From: Corylus avellana
Taxonomy: Eukaryota; Streptophyta; Magnoliopsida; Fagales; Betulaceae
Reading direction: 5' to 3'
Length of the DNA: 64,000 nt
NCBI RefSeq assembly: GCF_901000735.1
Contig: NC_081541.1
Location: 48,183,385-48,247,384 of the forward strand
Numbering within the stretch: position 1 is the stretch's first letter; every line of letters begins with the position of its first letter. Positions 47,000 to 58,237 of this stretch are shown here, piece after piece. The position numbers and the translations under genes were made by a program. The notes under the pieces are model-generated. The model was not told the origin of the DNA. It ran no database searches and was given only the letters and a program-made list of their open reading frames with translations.

Positions 47000-47988
47000 T
47001 TTTTTTTTTTTTTTTTTGAGATAAAATAGAATCACTTTTATAAATATCATCAATCTAAAGAAGCAGAGTGCTCCCTTAGTATAATTTCTCGGATACAGTC
47101 AGGAACAACCCCAATCCATGTTCTCTCAATTCCCTCCCTAACAGCTTGACGAGCAATTGTATGGGCCACCTTATTTAGCTCATGACCCACCCGCTGCACC
47201 CGCCACTGTTGAAAGGCCGACAATAAAACTTTCATGTCATCCACCAGGTGACCAATTGTGCTCCCGTCGATGGTTACTGCATTGACAGCCTCCACCACCA
47301 CCTTTGCATCCCCTTCTAACAAAATTTGAGACAGCCCCATTTCCTTCCCTAATTCAAGAGCTTGGGTTCCTGCCCATGCTTCCGTCGCCAGAGGATCCAA
47401 GCAGCCAGACCTGGTCAAACCACGTACAGCCATAGTTTTCCCTTCCCAGTCGCGAATTACAGCACCCACCCCAGTCTTTTCCCAGCCGGTTACACAGAGT
47501 TGCGTCCCAATTTATTTTATACCACCCAAAAGGAGGAGCTACCCATTTATCTTGGCTTGGTTGCGGTTCTGTGATGCTGCCCGTGGTCTGCACAGACGCG
47601 AAAGCTGCTGCAGCTTCCTCCGGCTGTTGAACCATGAGATTGGGATGAAGGAAGGGGCCTCCATGAACCACTGTATTTCGCCGAAACTAGATCTTTCTGA
47701 CTAAACCCACAAAAATGTTGATCTCAGCTACCTCGCATCACTTGCAAATTTCCTCGGCCACATGACAGAAAGATGGGCCTCCAAATGAAATTTTCTGCAA
47801 TTTTCGCCCACACCCGCTCCATAGGATTGGATGGAATAAGTGGCTGGGATGGGACCCACTTATCCCCCCAAATTCTTGTTTTCTGCCCATTACCAATACG
47901 AGAATACAGCCCCCTTACAAGCAGGGACCTGCTTGTAAGGGGGCTGTAGTCCCTGCTTGTAAGGGGACTGTATTCTCGTATTGGTAAT
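47000..47988 (-). pseudogene. 5'-truncated LINE, minus orientation, 15-bp target duplication
   Basis: Minus-strand translation begins LYSRIGNGQKTRIWGDKWVP and ends in an RNase H domain (YKINWDATL, ATEAWAGTQAL, LLEGDAKVVVEAV, HELNKVAHTIAR). A 3' poly(A), seen as T at 47000-47017, follows. One base change in frame separates the first part of RNase H (to CNRLGK) from the rest (GAVIRDWEGK). The duplication gaagcacttttgttt flanks it at 46985-46999 and 47989-48003. The 5' end carries a fold-back. It is young enough to keep its target duplication but is not functional. Confidence 0.88.
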
Positions 47989-47989
47989 G
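47888..47989. repeat. Fold-back at the 5' end of the LINE
   Basis: Arms 47888-47927 and 47950-47989 are 40-bp reverse complements with about one mismatch. The 22 bases between them are again the reverse complement of part of the left arm. The right arm ends at the target duplication. Confidence 0.9.
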
Positions 47990-48002
47990 AAGCACTTTTG
48001 TT

Positions 48003-48252
48003 TGTGAGTGATGTTAGAGATCATCTTCTTATTCTCTTAAAGTTGATGTGGCTTTCAAAATCATTATTGAATCTTTTTTTTTTTTTTTGACATGTCCGAA
48101 CAAAAGGGGGGAGAGGGATTCGAACTAGTGACATCCATTTCATTAGGCGTGGTCCTAGCCGATTAAGCTACATCTTCATTAAAAGCCACATCAATTTTAA
48201 AAAAATTAAAAGATTATAAAAAAATAGTACCTAACATTACTCTATCACAACC
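48003..48252. mobile_element. Fold-back MITE carrying a SINE in its loop
   Basis: Left arm about 48003-48056 and right arm about 48181-48250 are related reverse complements (TTGATGTGGCTTT at 48043-48055 against AAAGCCACATCAA at 48182-48194 is perfect). Ends are TTGTGAGTGATGTTAGA and the reverse of TTGTGATAGAGTAATGTTAG. A SINE occupies the loop. Confidence 0.65.
48074..48178 (-). mobile_element. SINE, minus orientation, inside the MITE
   Basis: The reverse complement has the A box TAGCTTAATCGG, ACCACGCCTAATGAAATGG, the B box AGTTCGAATCC, a C-rich stretch, GGACATGTC and poly(A). The target duplication is short or eroded (tcatta-like). Confidence 0.8.
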
Positions 48253-49289
48253 TTCAAAGGCCCAGAGCCAAGCACACAACAAAATCTCTACATCCTATGT
48301 CCATTCAATTCTTCCCTTCCTTGAAAGTCCCCCAAAAAAAGAAAATAAAAAAAAGGAAAAACCAAATTAGTGAATAACTTTAATAAGGTAGTAAATTTGG
48401 TGTTTTGTACCTTCTAATATATAGAAAGCAGACATTTCAACTTAAAACATCAAAAATAATATAATATTTTACACTAAATAATTTCTCTTCTCTTAACAAA
48501 AACCTCAAAGACAAAATACACATTGATAAAATTACCGGATCTACCATCTTGGTTGATTTAGGAGACTTTGGTATTGAGTACTCGAAGATGAATAGGGGTT
48601 TGACGGTAGGTGGTGGGCATTGGATTAGAATTAATGGAAAAGTTCATAGGATAATTTGAACTAATTAAAGATGCATCATTTTTATGATCTCCATTGTATT
48701 TTGTGTTTTTACCAGATGTGTCCAATTTCTATTGAATGCGGTAAAAAGAGTTTTACACCACATAAGAGGTGTGTTTAATGTCATTCTCCTACACATCTTT
48801 TGTCTTTTTTTAAAAAAAAAAAAATTCACCATACAATCTGTACAATTCAAACTTGAGTTCCTTTACAAAGAATGAAAACAAACTATTTATCATAATATAA
48901 TGACATGTATTTAGTGTCATTATTTTACATATCTATTGTATATATCTCTTTTACAAAATCATGCAATGATATATTTGCACATCATTTATATTTATAGACA
49001 AAAGATGTAAAAATACATAAAAGCAAACATCTTTAATTCGTGATAATATATTGCCAAATCAGGGGCCCCCAAACAAGGAAGCAAGCGCTAGTTTCGGGAT
49101 AGTATATTATAATGTCCTTAAATAAAAATCCGACGTGTCACATGTGAATTGGCTGCCAACGTAGGAAGAAAATAAATGCCACATAATGTTTGGCTGCCAA
49201 CTGCATGCCCTCTTCGTGTCTTTCCAAACACAGCATGCAGTGACAAGGAAAACTCTCAATCCTAACGAAAGGCTCTCTTAATTAATAAC
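48253..49289. other. Upstream region of the ERD2-like gene
   Basis: No gene recognised. 49290-49325 has a long TA run that may include the TATA box (the start codon is at 49380). Confidence 0.45.
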
Positions 49290-49379
49290 TCATCACATTT
49301 ATTTTATATATATATATATATATAATTTTATTTCATTTTTGTTTGGTTTCTCGGAAAAAGGAAGGAGGGAGAGATATCG

Positions 49380-52300
49380 ATGGGGAGGAGGAGGAGTTCG
49401 CCGGCGAGCGAGGCGGTTGCATGGCTGAAGAGGCGGTCTATGCGGCTGAAGATTTGTCTTGGGGCGGCGCTTGCTCTTTGTGCTTTGGTCGTTTTGAAGC
49501 TTACCGTTCACAATAGCAACCACTTTTTCATGGGCTCCGAATCCGTCCATGCCGTCGGACTCTTCGTCTTGATTTACAAGCTCACCACCAAAAAGACATG
49601 CTCCGGTATACCTTTTATATATATATATATATATTTCCCATATTAATTTTCTTATTTTTGATTTGTTTTGTTCTTGTCTTTTTAATTTTAATTTTTTTTT
49701 TTACTTTTCAACGTTTGTTTAGATTTTCGATGCATTTCTTTTTCTTTTTCTAGCTTTTTTCCTTTTTTTATATATAAAAAAGAAAAAGAAAAGGGAAGAA
49801 CTCTCCTCCTCCCATTCGAAAAAATAAAAATAATGGCACATTATGATCAAGATTACCCGTCGTTTAACTCTATAACCACCGTTAAATAGTAGCCTTAATT
49901 AATTAAAAAAATTAAATAAAAATTAAACTGTTTCAACCTTGACTAAAAGAGATCAACCACCACTATTTTTTGTATATTTATTCCAATATGTTTTGTGTAT
50001 AATGAATTCATTTCTTCAACTTGAACGAAGATCAATTTGGAAATGAATGATATATATATAGGTATTATTTTCTCTGAGCTAGGAATTATATTATTGACTA
50101 CAAGATATAATTGGCACAAAACTTGAACAACACAAAGATGAATATTAAAATAATATATAAAAAAAGATTATACATACTACTAAAATCACATGCTTAAGCA
50201 TCAAATTCTTCACTTTTCTTAATTATTATATTATTCTTGAAATATTTATTCTGCTTCTAATTATTTTAAACTAATTAAAGTTAATTATCTAGCTAGCTAG
50301 TTAGTTTGATATTACACAGACACATAATTAAGAGTGCGATTTTAAAGGATTTCCATTAGTTAATCTAGTCCTACAAATGTCTTTTCCTTTTTTTATTTAA
50401 GATTATATGATTTAAGGATGGTTGACTTTTATGCTATTATTAAGTTCACAACTCCTATTGACTTTTAGCACCATATTAATCTTAAATTTCTTTTTCTTTT
50501 TTCTTTTTTTTTTTTTGTTGACATATTTGTTACATCCAAATAAAAATGTGATTCACCATCATGGCAAATCACAAGGGCATATCTGAAAACAAATGAATTC
50601 CAATAATCTGTCTTTTCTTTTTTCTTTTTTAATTAAAGGAATGAGTGATGATTAATGAAAGTTAATAAAGTTTTCATACCAGGGTTTCTATTTATTTATT
50701 TATTTATTTTAAATTTATTGCTAAATGGCTAAAGATTTTATCTTGAATATATTATATTATAGAGACATTTTTTTCTTTTTTCTTTTCTAGTCCCTTAATA
50801 TTATGCATCATTGTCTTGAATTGATCATTTATTTCAGGATGATATCTAGGTTATGTTCTTTGCTTCAATAATTATTTCAGAAGTCTGAAAAGTTTTTTTT
50901 TTTTTTTTTGAATAATAATTGACTGAACTTCACTTAATACCCTTGAACTACCACACATTTTAAGAAGACCCTCTAAATTTCAAAAACTCTTAATTTTACC
51001 TCTGAATTTTCAATTTGATGCAATGTACCCCATTCCGTCAGATTTTAAATGTTAAAAGTGATAAAATAACCTTTATTCCCCTAACTTTTTTATAAAATTC
51101 TAAATTTACCCTTTTATTTCAAATTAAAAATCAAAGGGTAATATGGTATTTTTAGTCATTTTTGTTGAGGGTTAATGGCTGAATCTGGCGGAAGGGAGTC
51201 AATTGAATCAAATTGAAAGTTTAGAAGATTAAATTGAGAGTTTTTTAAATTTGGAAAAACACGTGATAGTTCAGGGGTATATAGATTAGCAATCATATAT
51301 ACTCTTAGAAAATATATATGTCAAAGAAAATATTATGTAGTTCTAATAATAATTAATGAGGTTTTGCCTTCTCCTGCAGGCCTCTCATTAAAGACTCAAG
51401 AACTCACAGCTCTGTTCTTATTTACAAGATTCATTTGTAGTGCATCGTGGGAGAGTAACATTCACTCTGTACTATATTTTATCACTCTCATGTCAACGGC
51501 ATGGGTTATATACATGATCCGGTTCAAGTTGAAGTCCACCTACATCAAGGAGCTTGACACCTTGCCCTTATATTATTTGGTAATTACACACATTGCTCTG
51601 TCTTCTCTGCTCTTTTATAAGAGAGTTTGTGATTTATCCAACCCTTGTGGAGGTGGCACGTTGTTTATGTTTGCGACAACATTATATGGAACAACATAAG
51701 ATTGATATATATTAAGAGAAGAGTTACAAGAACTCAAGAGACAATAATTATAAGAGGTCAAGAGATTATACTTACAAGAAGTAGAAGTAAAAGAGACATA
51801 TAACATTCATACTATTTTTTTACAAATAAAGCCTTGTATAAAAGATGTAATCAAGAAAAGCCTTTGATGTGTGGATGAAGGCCATAGGCGGAACCACCTA
51901 AAATCTTTCATCTCTTTTCTTTCTTTATTTAGTTTCTTATTTGTTCTAATAATATATATCACATGTAAAGAGAGATTATTCAGAAATTTCTTCTGATTAT
52001 TGCATCGATCACAGGTGCCGATTATTGTTCTTGCCTTCTTCGTCCACCCTTACATGGAACAAGGTTTCTTGTTTCGAGTCTTGTGGGCACTTAGTGTGTA
52101 TACAGAAGCTCTTTCTGTGCTGCCTCAGCTCTGTTTCATGAGGAATGCAAAGGTATATAAGTTCTATGCATCCATCTGTTTGTCAAGTTTAGTTAAAGCA
52201 CTAATTTCTTCTAATTCTGGTTGCCATTTTCCAGATGATTGAACCATTTACAGCCCATTATGTGTTTGCATTGGGAGTTTCAAGATTCTTGGCATGTGCT

Positions 52301-53328
52301 TATTGGATAATTGAGGTCAGTTCCAATAATGGATTATTAACTCAATCTTTGTGTCAAATATTTTCCATTCCTTTTACATCTATGACATCTGATGGCTTAG
52401 CCTAGGTGGAAACACCCTGCTCGGCCACGTGTATTTTGCTCAAAGAAATTAATGCTAGATACTATAGTTTTATTCAACGTTCATCCAATAAAGCTGATGC
52501 AACACTTCCAACTAACTCTTGGATTAATCATTATTAACAAAAATTAATCATAGATTTAAAGAGCCATGTCAACGTTGTTTATTTGAAAATTATAATATAA
52601 AAATATAGTATTTAGCGAGCAAAAGTGAAAAATAAGCCTTTTAGGAATGAAATTCTTTATAGCTACCTAGATAACATGCCATGTTTTTTATAGGTGGCAT
52701 TTTCCGAGCGTTTTGATGCTTAGAAACAACCTAAATTCTATAATTTGAGAATTTTTGAAATTATAGAGAATCCTAATCCTATTTAGCATTACTCTTCTGC
52801 GTGAGCTTTTGAACATTCCTAAATTTCACTTATTATGTTCATATTTAACTGAAGTTTCGAGAAGTATATATGTAAGGGGAAGAACTCATCAAATTATGTG
52901 CTGATGAACAAGCTCAATGACAACTCTTACAGATGTTTCTAATCTGAGTGTTTGTCCTTGTACCCAAGTATCCTGAAACAAGGACACTTAATTGGTTCAT
53001 AGCTAAATCAATCACTTTCAGACAATAACCTTATTACAACTTCTTTTGCACCTTTGAATGAAACATTCTTGGCATCCACATGCAGATTTACAAGACAGGT
53101 GGTAGGTATTTTTATCTGTTTGTCAGCGGGTACTTTTGGTTCGTGGCTGCTTTCATTTCAGAAATTATCCAAACATTCATCTTGGCTGACTTTTGTTACT
53201 ATTACATCAAGAGGTAACTCCCCTTTCTTTGACTCTATATATATATATATTTCACTCATATATACTGATTATGTCTTTCAATCTGCAGTTGCATTGAAGG
53301 ACAACTTATAATGAGGATGCCAGTTTAG
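49380..53328 (+). CDS. ER lumen protein-retaining receptor-like (ERD2-like) protein, 6 exons
   Basis: Exons 49380-49605, 51380-51579, 52015-52152, 52235-52315, 53086-53213 and 53289-53328 join to 813 nt, giving 270 aa; every intron is GT-AG. The protein opens MGRRRSSPASEAVAWLKRRS, the N-terminal extension of the plant ERD2-like group, which is longer than the roughly 215-aa K/HDEL receptors. Several hydrophobic segments follow, as expected for a seven-helix ERD2 fold. Family signatures include YKLTTKKTCSGLSLKTQELT, VIYMIRFKLKSTY, FIxHPYMEQ-type loop, ALSVLPQLCFM, EPFTAHYVFALGVSRF, QTFILADFCYYYIKS and the end GQLIMRMPV. ERD2 proteins return escaped ER proteins from the Golgi; for the ERD2-like group this role is less certain. 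Intron 1 (1.77 kb) holds a fold-back element. The last two exons are repeated after gap 3. Confidence 0.92.
50925..51290. mobile_element. Fold-back MITE in intron 1 of the ERD2-like gene
   Basis: The left side (CTTCACTTAATACCCTTGAAC, AACTCTTAATTTTACCTC, CATTCCGTCAGATT) is mirrored on the right (TCTGGCGGAAGGGAGTC, AATTGAGAGTTTTTTAAAT, GTTCAGGGGTAT). Same superfamily look as 33099 and 63640. A target duplication was not resolved. Confidence 0.65.
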
Positions 53329-54946
53329 AATTAGTCAGGCTTTGGAGACCATAAGTGTTCAAATTTTGACTTTTAATGTCTTTTCTTCCTTACTATATTG
53401 GGGTTTTATAAAGGTTGATTTGGTTACATTACATAAGGGTTTTTTAAAAAATCCTTATATGCATGCTTCATATTTTTCCTGTTTCCTTTTGCATCATCTC
53501 TTTCATGAGGTCATAGATTTGACAAGTTCTTAAACTTCATCCTTTGCAAACCCTCTCTTCCTTCTTGAGCTTAAAGAGAGGGGTCATGGAGTCTACCTTC
53601 CCGACACCTTAAGATGTAGGATTCATTGTCCAAAGCAAATGGACCCACAACTACCTCTTAAATTGTCGGAATTCCTATAAAATTCAAGCAGCCTAATAAC
53701 AAAAAAAATCTCATTCTGACGGAATCTAGTAAGTCATGACTGTATTCTATTTTTCTCAACTTTCTGTATGTAGTCTAAGTTCTAAACCATAATCAGTCTT
53801 TGGAAACTATTGTCTTTTCTTTTCTTTTATTTTCCTGAAGTCAAATGTATCTATTGTCTATTTTGTCATTTTTAATTAACCCGACTCATTTAATTATTTG
53901 AGAGGCATTAGTGAACGCCCATATTCATAAATATAACATTCTTATAATCTTACCCACAAGGTCAAGTTTTATTTACATGACAATCCAAACTTTTGGTCAT
54001 TATAGGATACAAATTATAAACCAATTCCAAAAGGCGACTTCATTCAATTCAGAATTGGCCTAGTTTAATTCGACAAGTGTCTAAACCTATAAAGATTATT
54101 TGGGTATTTGATGACCTAAGGATTGGGTTATCTCAAATATTGAATGCAAAACTTATCAAATTAGAGACCATTTTTCTGACTTGAAGTGAGTATATCCAGC
54201 ATTAAGGAGAAACTTAGCCAAAGTTTCGTAAACTTTAAAAGCTTTGGCGTTTGAAACTTCTATACAAAGTTTAAAAATATTATTCAGATTTGTTCAGCTA
54301 GAATTTGTCAAACTTTTAATTTTTTTGCAATATCCCCCATTCATTATGATTTTTTGTTAAATCTTGTCAAAATTTTTAAAATACATTTTTTTGTTTATAA
54401 AAATAAAAAATAAAATTGAAAAGATTCAAGTGTAAATATTTTTACAAATTCCATTAAATCCTTAGCAATACCTAAATCTTTGCAAATTTTTATTTTATTC
54501 TTTTATAATAAACAAGAAACCAAATCCAAATTTGGAAACTGCATCATACGCCCATTTCTTGGCTGTTTTCCCAAGATGCAGAGGACTAGACTATTGTCTT
54601 TTTTTCCAAGATACAGAGGACCAGACCAATTTTTTGCCCATTTCCTAGTTCATCTATTTTTTTTTCCCCAAGCATTGTATTGTTAAGGATTTGTTGTTGG
54701 GAAGCCCGGTCTTAAATTTTGTTTTCTTGTAACTCACTTCTCATATAGCTTAGAAAAAAATAAAATAAAAAAATACCATCCACGCGGCTTGCCCAATTTG
54801 ATGACTTGCCAAACATTTCCTCAATGTATAGTATAATGTTTAGATTGGATTTAAATCCTATGCAATAGAATAGTCATTGTGGGAGTCTACCCAAATCTCA
54901 CTTTTTTGGGCAAGTGCCTTAAGTCCAACCTATTCATGCAAGTACT
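53329..54946. other. 3' flank of the ERD2-like gene, gene-free
   Basis: The 3' UTR presumably lies in the first few hundred bases. No further gene was recognised; the short frames here are not protein-like. Confidence 0.5.
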
Positions 54947-55073
54947 TTTTTTTTTTTTTTGTGACTTGTCCATGCAATGAGACAGAAATAGAGAAAATGA
55001 ATTTAAACTAGTAACTTCCGTTTATTGAGGAGTAATCCTCGACTAATTAAGCTATCTCTTAAAGACATTTCCG
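54947..55073 (-). mobile_element. Diverged SINE (copy 1)
   Basis: The poly(A) (as T) at 54946-54960 is followed by a degraded family body: ACTTGTCCATGCAATGAG, TTAAACTAGTAACTTCCG (B-box region) and GACTAATTAAGCTATC (A-box region). It is flanked by caagtac (54939-54945 and 55074-55080). Older than the other copies. Repeated at 59829-59955. Confidence 0.7.
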
Positions 55074-55445
55074 ACAAGTACCTGAGAAGCTTCTCACATA
55101 GGATTGCCTTTTCATTACAATAGAACCACATTATTATTACACGAGATTTCATCTTATTTCATGAAAAGATAGTACTTCAATTGCTTATTTGCTTAACAAC
55201 ACCAACTTTTGAAAGTAAGCAAATAAAGGGTAAGGAAAGAAAAATAAAAGAACCTAGTAATTGTATTTGTAAAGTACCTATAATGCCCCTCTTAAATGTT
55301 TAGAAAAGAAAATTGCCTTGATCTTTTGTCCTTAAATTTTTATTTGTACGGAGAAATTTTATTATTGGATATCAAGACTCTAGAATTCTTTGGATATTGT
55401 AACATACACTTTCTCATATTTCAAATTAAATGATTACAATTTTGT

Positions 55446-55550
55446 TCCCAAGAGGTAGATCAATCGACTGGGACCATGCCTAATGAAGTGGAGGTCACTA
55501 GTACGAATCCCCCTTCTCTCCTCTTGTACGGACATGTTAAAAAAAAAAAA
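55446..55550 (+). mobile_element. SINE with 17-bp target duplication (copy 1)
   Basis: Body with the A box TAGATCAATCGACTGG, CATGCCTAATGAAGTGGAGG, B box AGTACGAATCC, GGACATGTT and 14 A. Flanked by aatgattacaattttgt (55429-55445) and the same with one change (55551-55567). Repeated at 60328-60432. Confidence 0.88.
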
Positions 55551-56033
55551 AATGATTACGATTTTGTCACATAAGCATTTATATCACCATTTATTTGAGA
55601 GTAATGTCACTCTAATTACCACACTCATTTTACAACAATGACCACTTGAGGTATCATATTTTAAGTAGTTTTTTTTTTTTTTTTTTTTTTAAGTGTCATT
55701 TAAAATATGTTACGCTAACCGGTGTATAATGTGTGTGATAAATATGTGTGAAAATTAGTAGCATTACTCTTTATTTGAAATTAATTGTTGGGATGTGACC
55801 GAAATCTATAATTCTACATGGTAGCATACCCTAAAAATTGTACAAAATCTTGATCCTATTTTATTTAAGATGATACTTATTTTTAAAAGATAAAAGTTTC
55901 TATTGTAATGATTAAGGGTGAAAATACCGGCGGATAATAACCGCCCGCATCAGTTATCCAGATGAGGATGCGAGATGTGGATAGCAAAAACTAATATATG
56001 TAAATGCGGATGCGGATAGCAGTTTTAGGATAT

Positions 56034-56045
56034 GCGGATATCCGC
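56034..56045. repeat. Perfect 12-bp palindrome in a GCGGAT-rich tract
   Basis: GCGGATATCCGC ends a 120-bp tract (55926-56045) with repeated GCGGAT and GGATGCGG words. The tract probably forms one end of an unrecognised transposable element. Repeated in copy 2 at 60916-60927. Confidence 0.6.
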
Positions 56046-56259
56046 ATTCCTTTATATATTTAATATATATTATATTTTTTATATATACATATATATTATA
56101 TTTAATATTTTTAAATTTATGTTTTTCAGATTTTTAATTTATGTTTCTTATAATTGCTAGATTTGTAATGTTGTTGGATTTCACTTTTAGAAAACTCTTG
56201 GATTTGTTTTGATTAATTGCCTTATATGTTTTTCCTTTAATATTATTATTTTTAAATGT

Positions 56260-56378
56260 GTTTTTTTTTTTTACATGTCCACACAAGGGAATAGGGAGGG
56301 AGGGGAGGGAGGATTCGAACTAATAATCTCCGCTTCATTAGGCGTGATTCACAGCCGATTGAGCTATCCCTTATGGAC
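56260..56378 (-). mobile_element. SINE, minus orientation, 11-bp target duplication (copy 1)
   Basis: The reverse complement has the A box TAGCTCAATCGGCTG, GAATCACGCCTAATGAAGC, B box AGTTCGAATCC, a CCCTCC run, TGTGTGGACATGT and poly(A). Flanked by tttttaaatgt at 56249-56259 and 56379-56389. Best preserved A box of the family. Repeated at 61142-61260. Confidence 0.9.
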
Positions 56379-56543
56379 TTTTTAAATGTTTTTTAAATGT
56401 TAATGATATTTAGAATTTTCTTGTTAATTAGCATTCAATAGTTTTTGTAAATTTTTATATGGAAGAATATTGTAGAGGTCCATGAGGTTTATAACATTAT
56501 CAAATGACTCCCTAAAGTTTGAAATTGATCAAATCATTCTTTT

Positions 56544-56936
56544 AGGGTTGACAATTTAACCCGTAACCCGTGAACACAATACGTAATTTTAGGGTTATAG
56601 TTTATGTTAATTAAATGGGTTCAGGTCATAAATGGGTGACTTGTTTATGACCCTTTTAATAAACGCGTCGTGTTTTACATAAACGGGTTGACACGTTTAT
56701 ACAATTTATTTATTTTTTAAAATTTTATTTTTAATTTTTTAAGTAAATTTTAAATTTAACTTCATTTATGATTGACAATTTAATGCACGACCTGCAAACT
56801 CGATACGTAGTTTTAGAGTTTAGGTTAAACGAGTTCGTGTCATAAATAGGTTTATGACCTGTTTGATAAACGTGTCGAGTTGCTGGGTTAATCGAATTGA
56901 TATGAACCCGACATGTGAACCCATTTTGCCAACCCT
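56544..56936. mobile_element. hAT-like MITE (copy 1)
   Basis: Ends AGGGTTGACAATTTAACCCG and CATTTTGCCAACCCT are imperfect inverted repeats. Internal CATAAATGGGT / ATAAACG(G/C)GT(T/C)G words occur in both halves. No coding frame. Repeated at 61426-61818. Confidence 0.55.
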
Positions 56937-57809
56937 ATTTAATGTATTGTACATTATCAATTCGCTCCCTTAGTACACCCGAATTTTTAATTGAAATTAG
57001 AATTGGGCATCACCCCACCGCCTAAAGTAGATTTCAGCTCTACCCCACCCCATAGTTGTCCCCCAATTGGGGGCGGTTTCGCGAAGTGCCTATCCACATG
57101 GGGTAAGATTTGGTTGTATCCGCCCCCAACGGATAACCATTTTTTTTCCAATTCCATTCGTTTTACATGTTTTATTTTCTTTCCCTTTATTTTCTCAACA
57201 ACCAAACATAGGGTCAAACAAAAGCCCAACAAATCTCAACAAACAACAACGAACAATAAAAAGAAACGAAGAATGTTGTGAGAAAAAGTGAGATATTCGT
57301 CTAAGAGTCTTTCAAATCTCAAATCTTGATCTATCTCTTAACAAGTGATACAATTAAAAAATTAAACTTTACGGCCTTTTATTTTATGTAAATCAAATCC
57401 TTTTATCACCATTTTGTTATTGTTAAAAATTATATAAAAAAGAAAAAGGAAATTTTTTTTATTTTTTTTTCGTAACAAAAAAGAAATAATTTCAATCATA
57501 AGTAGAACCCACATATGGTACAACAAAGGACACCTCAGACGTCTTTCATCTACACAAAGCCGCTCCCTCTTACATGCCCGTGACTTTCACTTTACTTTTA
57601 CAAAGCTTAAATCCCGGACATGGACACGTGCCCTCCATGCATCGCACATCACTCTCAGTCGTTTCGAAACCCCCAGTCCAAACCCGGTCCCACCTACCAC
57701 TCTCACCTGGCGCCACAGACAACATCCTCATTCAATTCTCAGAGGTGTCTCCACGTGTCCTACCAACCTAAAGCCTATAAAACAACCTTATCCAAACCAA
57801 TTGCACCAC

Positions 57810-57909
57810 NNNNNNNNNNNNNNNNNNNNNNNNNNNNNNNNNNNNNNNNNNNNNNNNNNNNNNNNNNNNNNNNNNNNNNNNNNNNNNNNNNNNNNNNNNN
57901 NNNNNNNNN
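57810..57909. other. Assembly gap 3 (100 N)
   Basis: Exactly 100 N, flanked by the two ends of a nearly identical 4.8-kb block. Confidence 0.99.
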
Positions 57910-57994
57910 AGCTAAATCAATCACTTTCAGACAATAACCTTATTACAACTTCTTTTGCACCTTTGAATGAAACATTCTTGGCATCCACATGCAG

Positions 57995-58237
57995 ATTTAC
58001 AAGACAGGTGGTAGGTATTTTTATCTGTTTGTCAGCGGGTACTTTTGGTTCGTGGCTGCTTTCATTTCAGAAATTATCCAAACATTCATCTTGGCTGACT
58101 TTTGTTACTATTACATCAAGAGGTAACTCCCCTTTCTTTGACTCTATATATATATATATTTCACTCATATATACTGATTATGTCTTTCAATCTGCAGTTG
58201 CATTGAAGGACAACTTATAATGAGGATGCCAGTTTAG
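57995..58237 (+). pseudogene. Repeated last two exons of the ERD2-like gene
   Basis: 57995-58122 and 58198-58237 equal exons 5 and 6 at 53086-53213 and 53289-53328, with the same splice sites. Exons 1-4 are missing upstream because the block starts inside intron 4. It is either an assembly duplicate of the real gene end or a truncated tandem copy; it should not be counted as a separate gene. Confidence 0.85.

Larger units (their letters stand above)
53001..57809. repeat. 4.8-kb duplicated block, copy 1 (left of gap 3)
   Basis: Starts inside intron 4 of the ERD2-like gene and ends exactly at the N gap. It is nearly identical to 57910-62691. Differences are few: a 20-bp segment near 53883-53902 absent from copy 2, isolated base changes, and one cluster at 54187-54310. 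It contains the last two exons, three SINEs and a hAT-like MITE. Confidence 0.95.

Noticed and set aside
48540..48660. Possible short exon (VDLGDFGIEY, GGGHWIRING)
   Set aside because: It has no flanking exons, a stop soon after, and no family that I recognise.
56987..57291. Three overlapping frames of 74-96 codons, repeated at 61869-62173
   Set aside because: Mutually overlapping on both strands, low complexity at the ends, duplicated only by the block; no recognisable domain.
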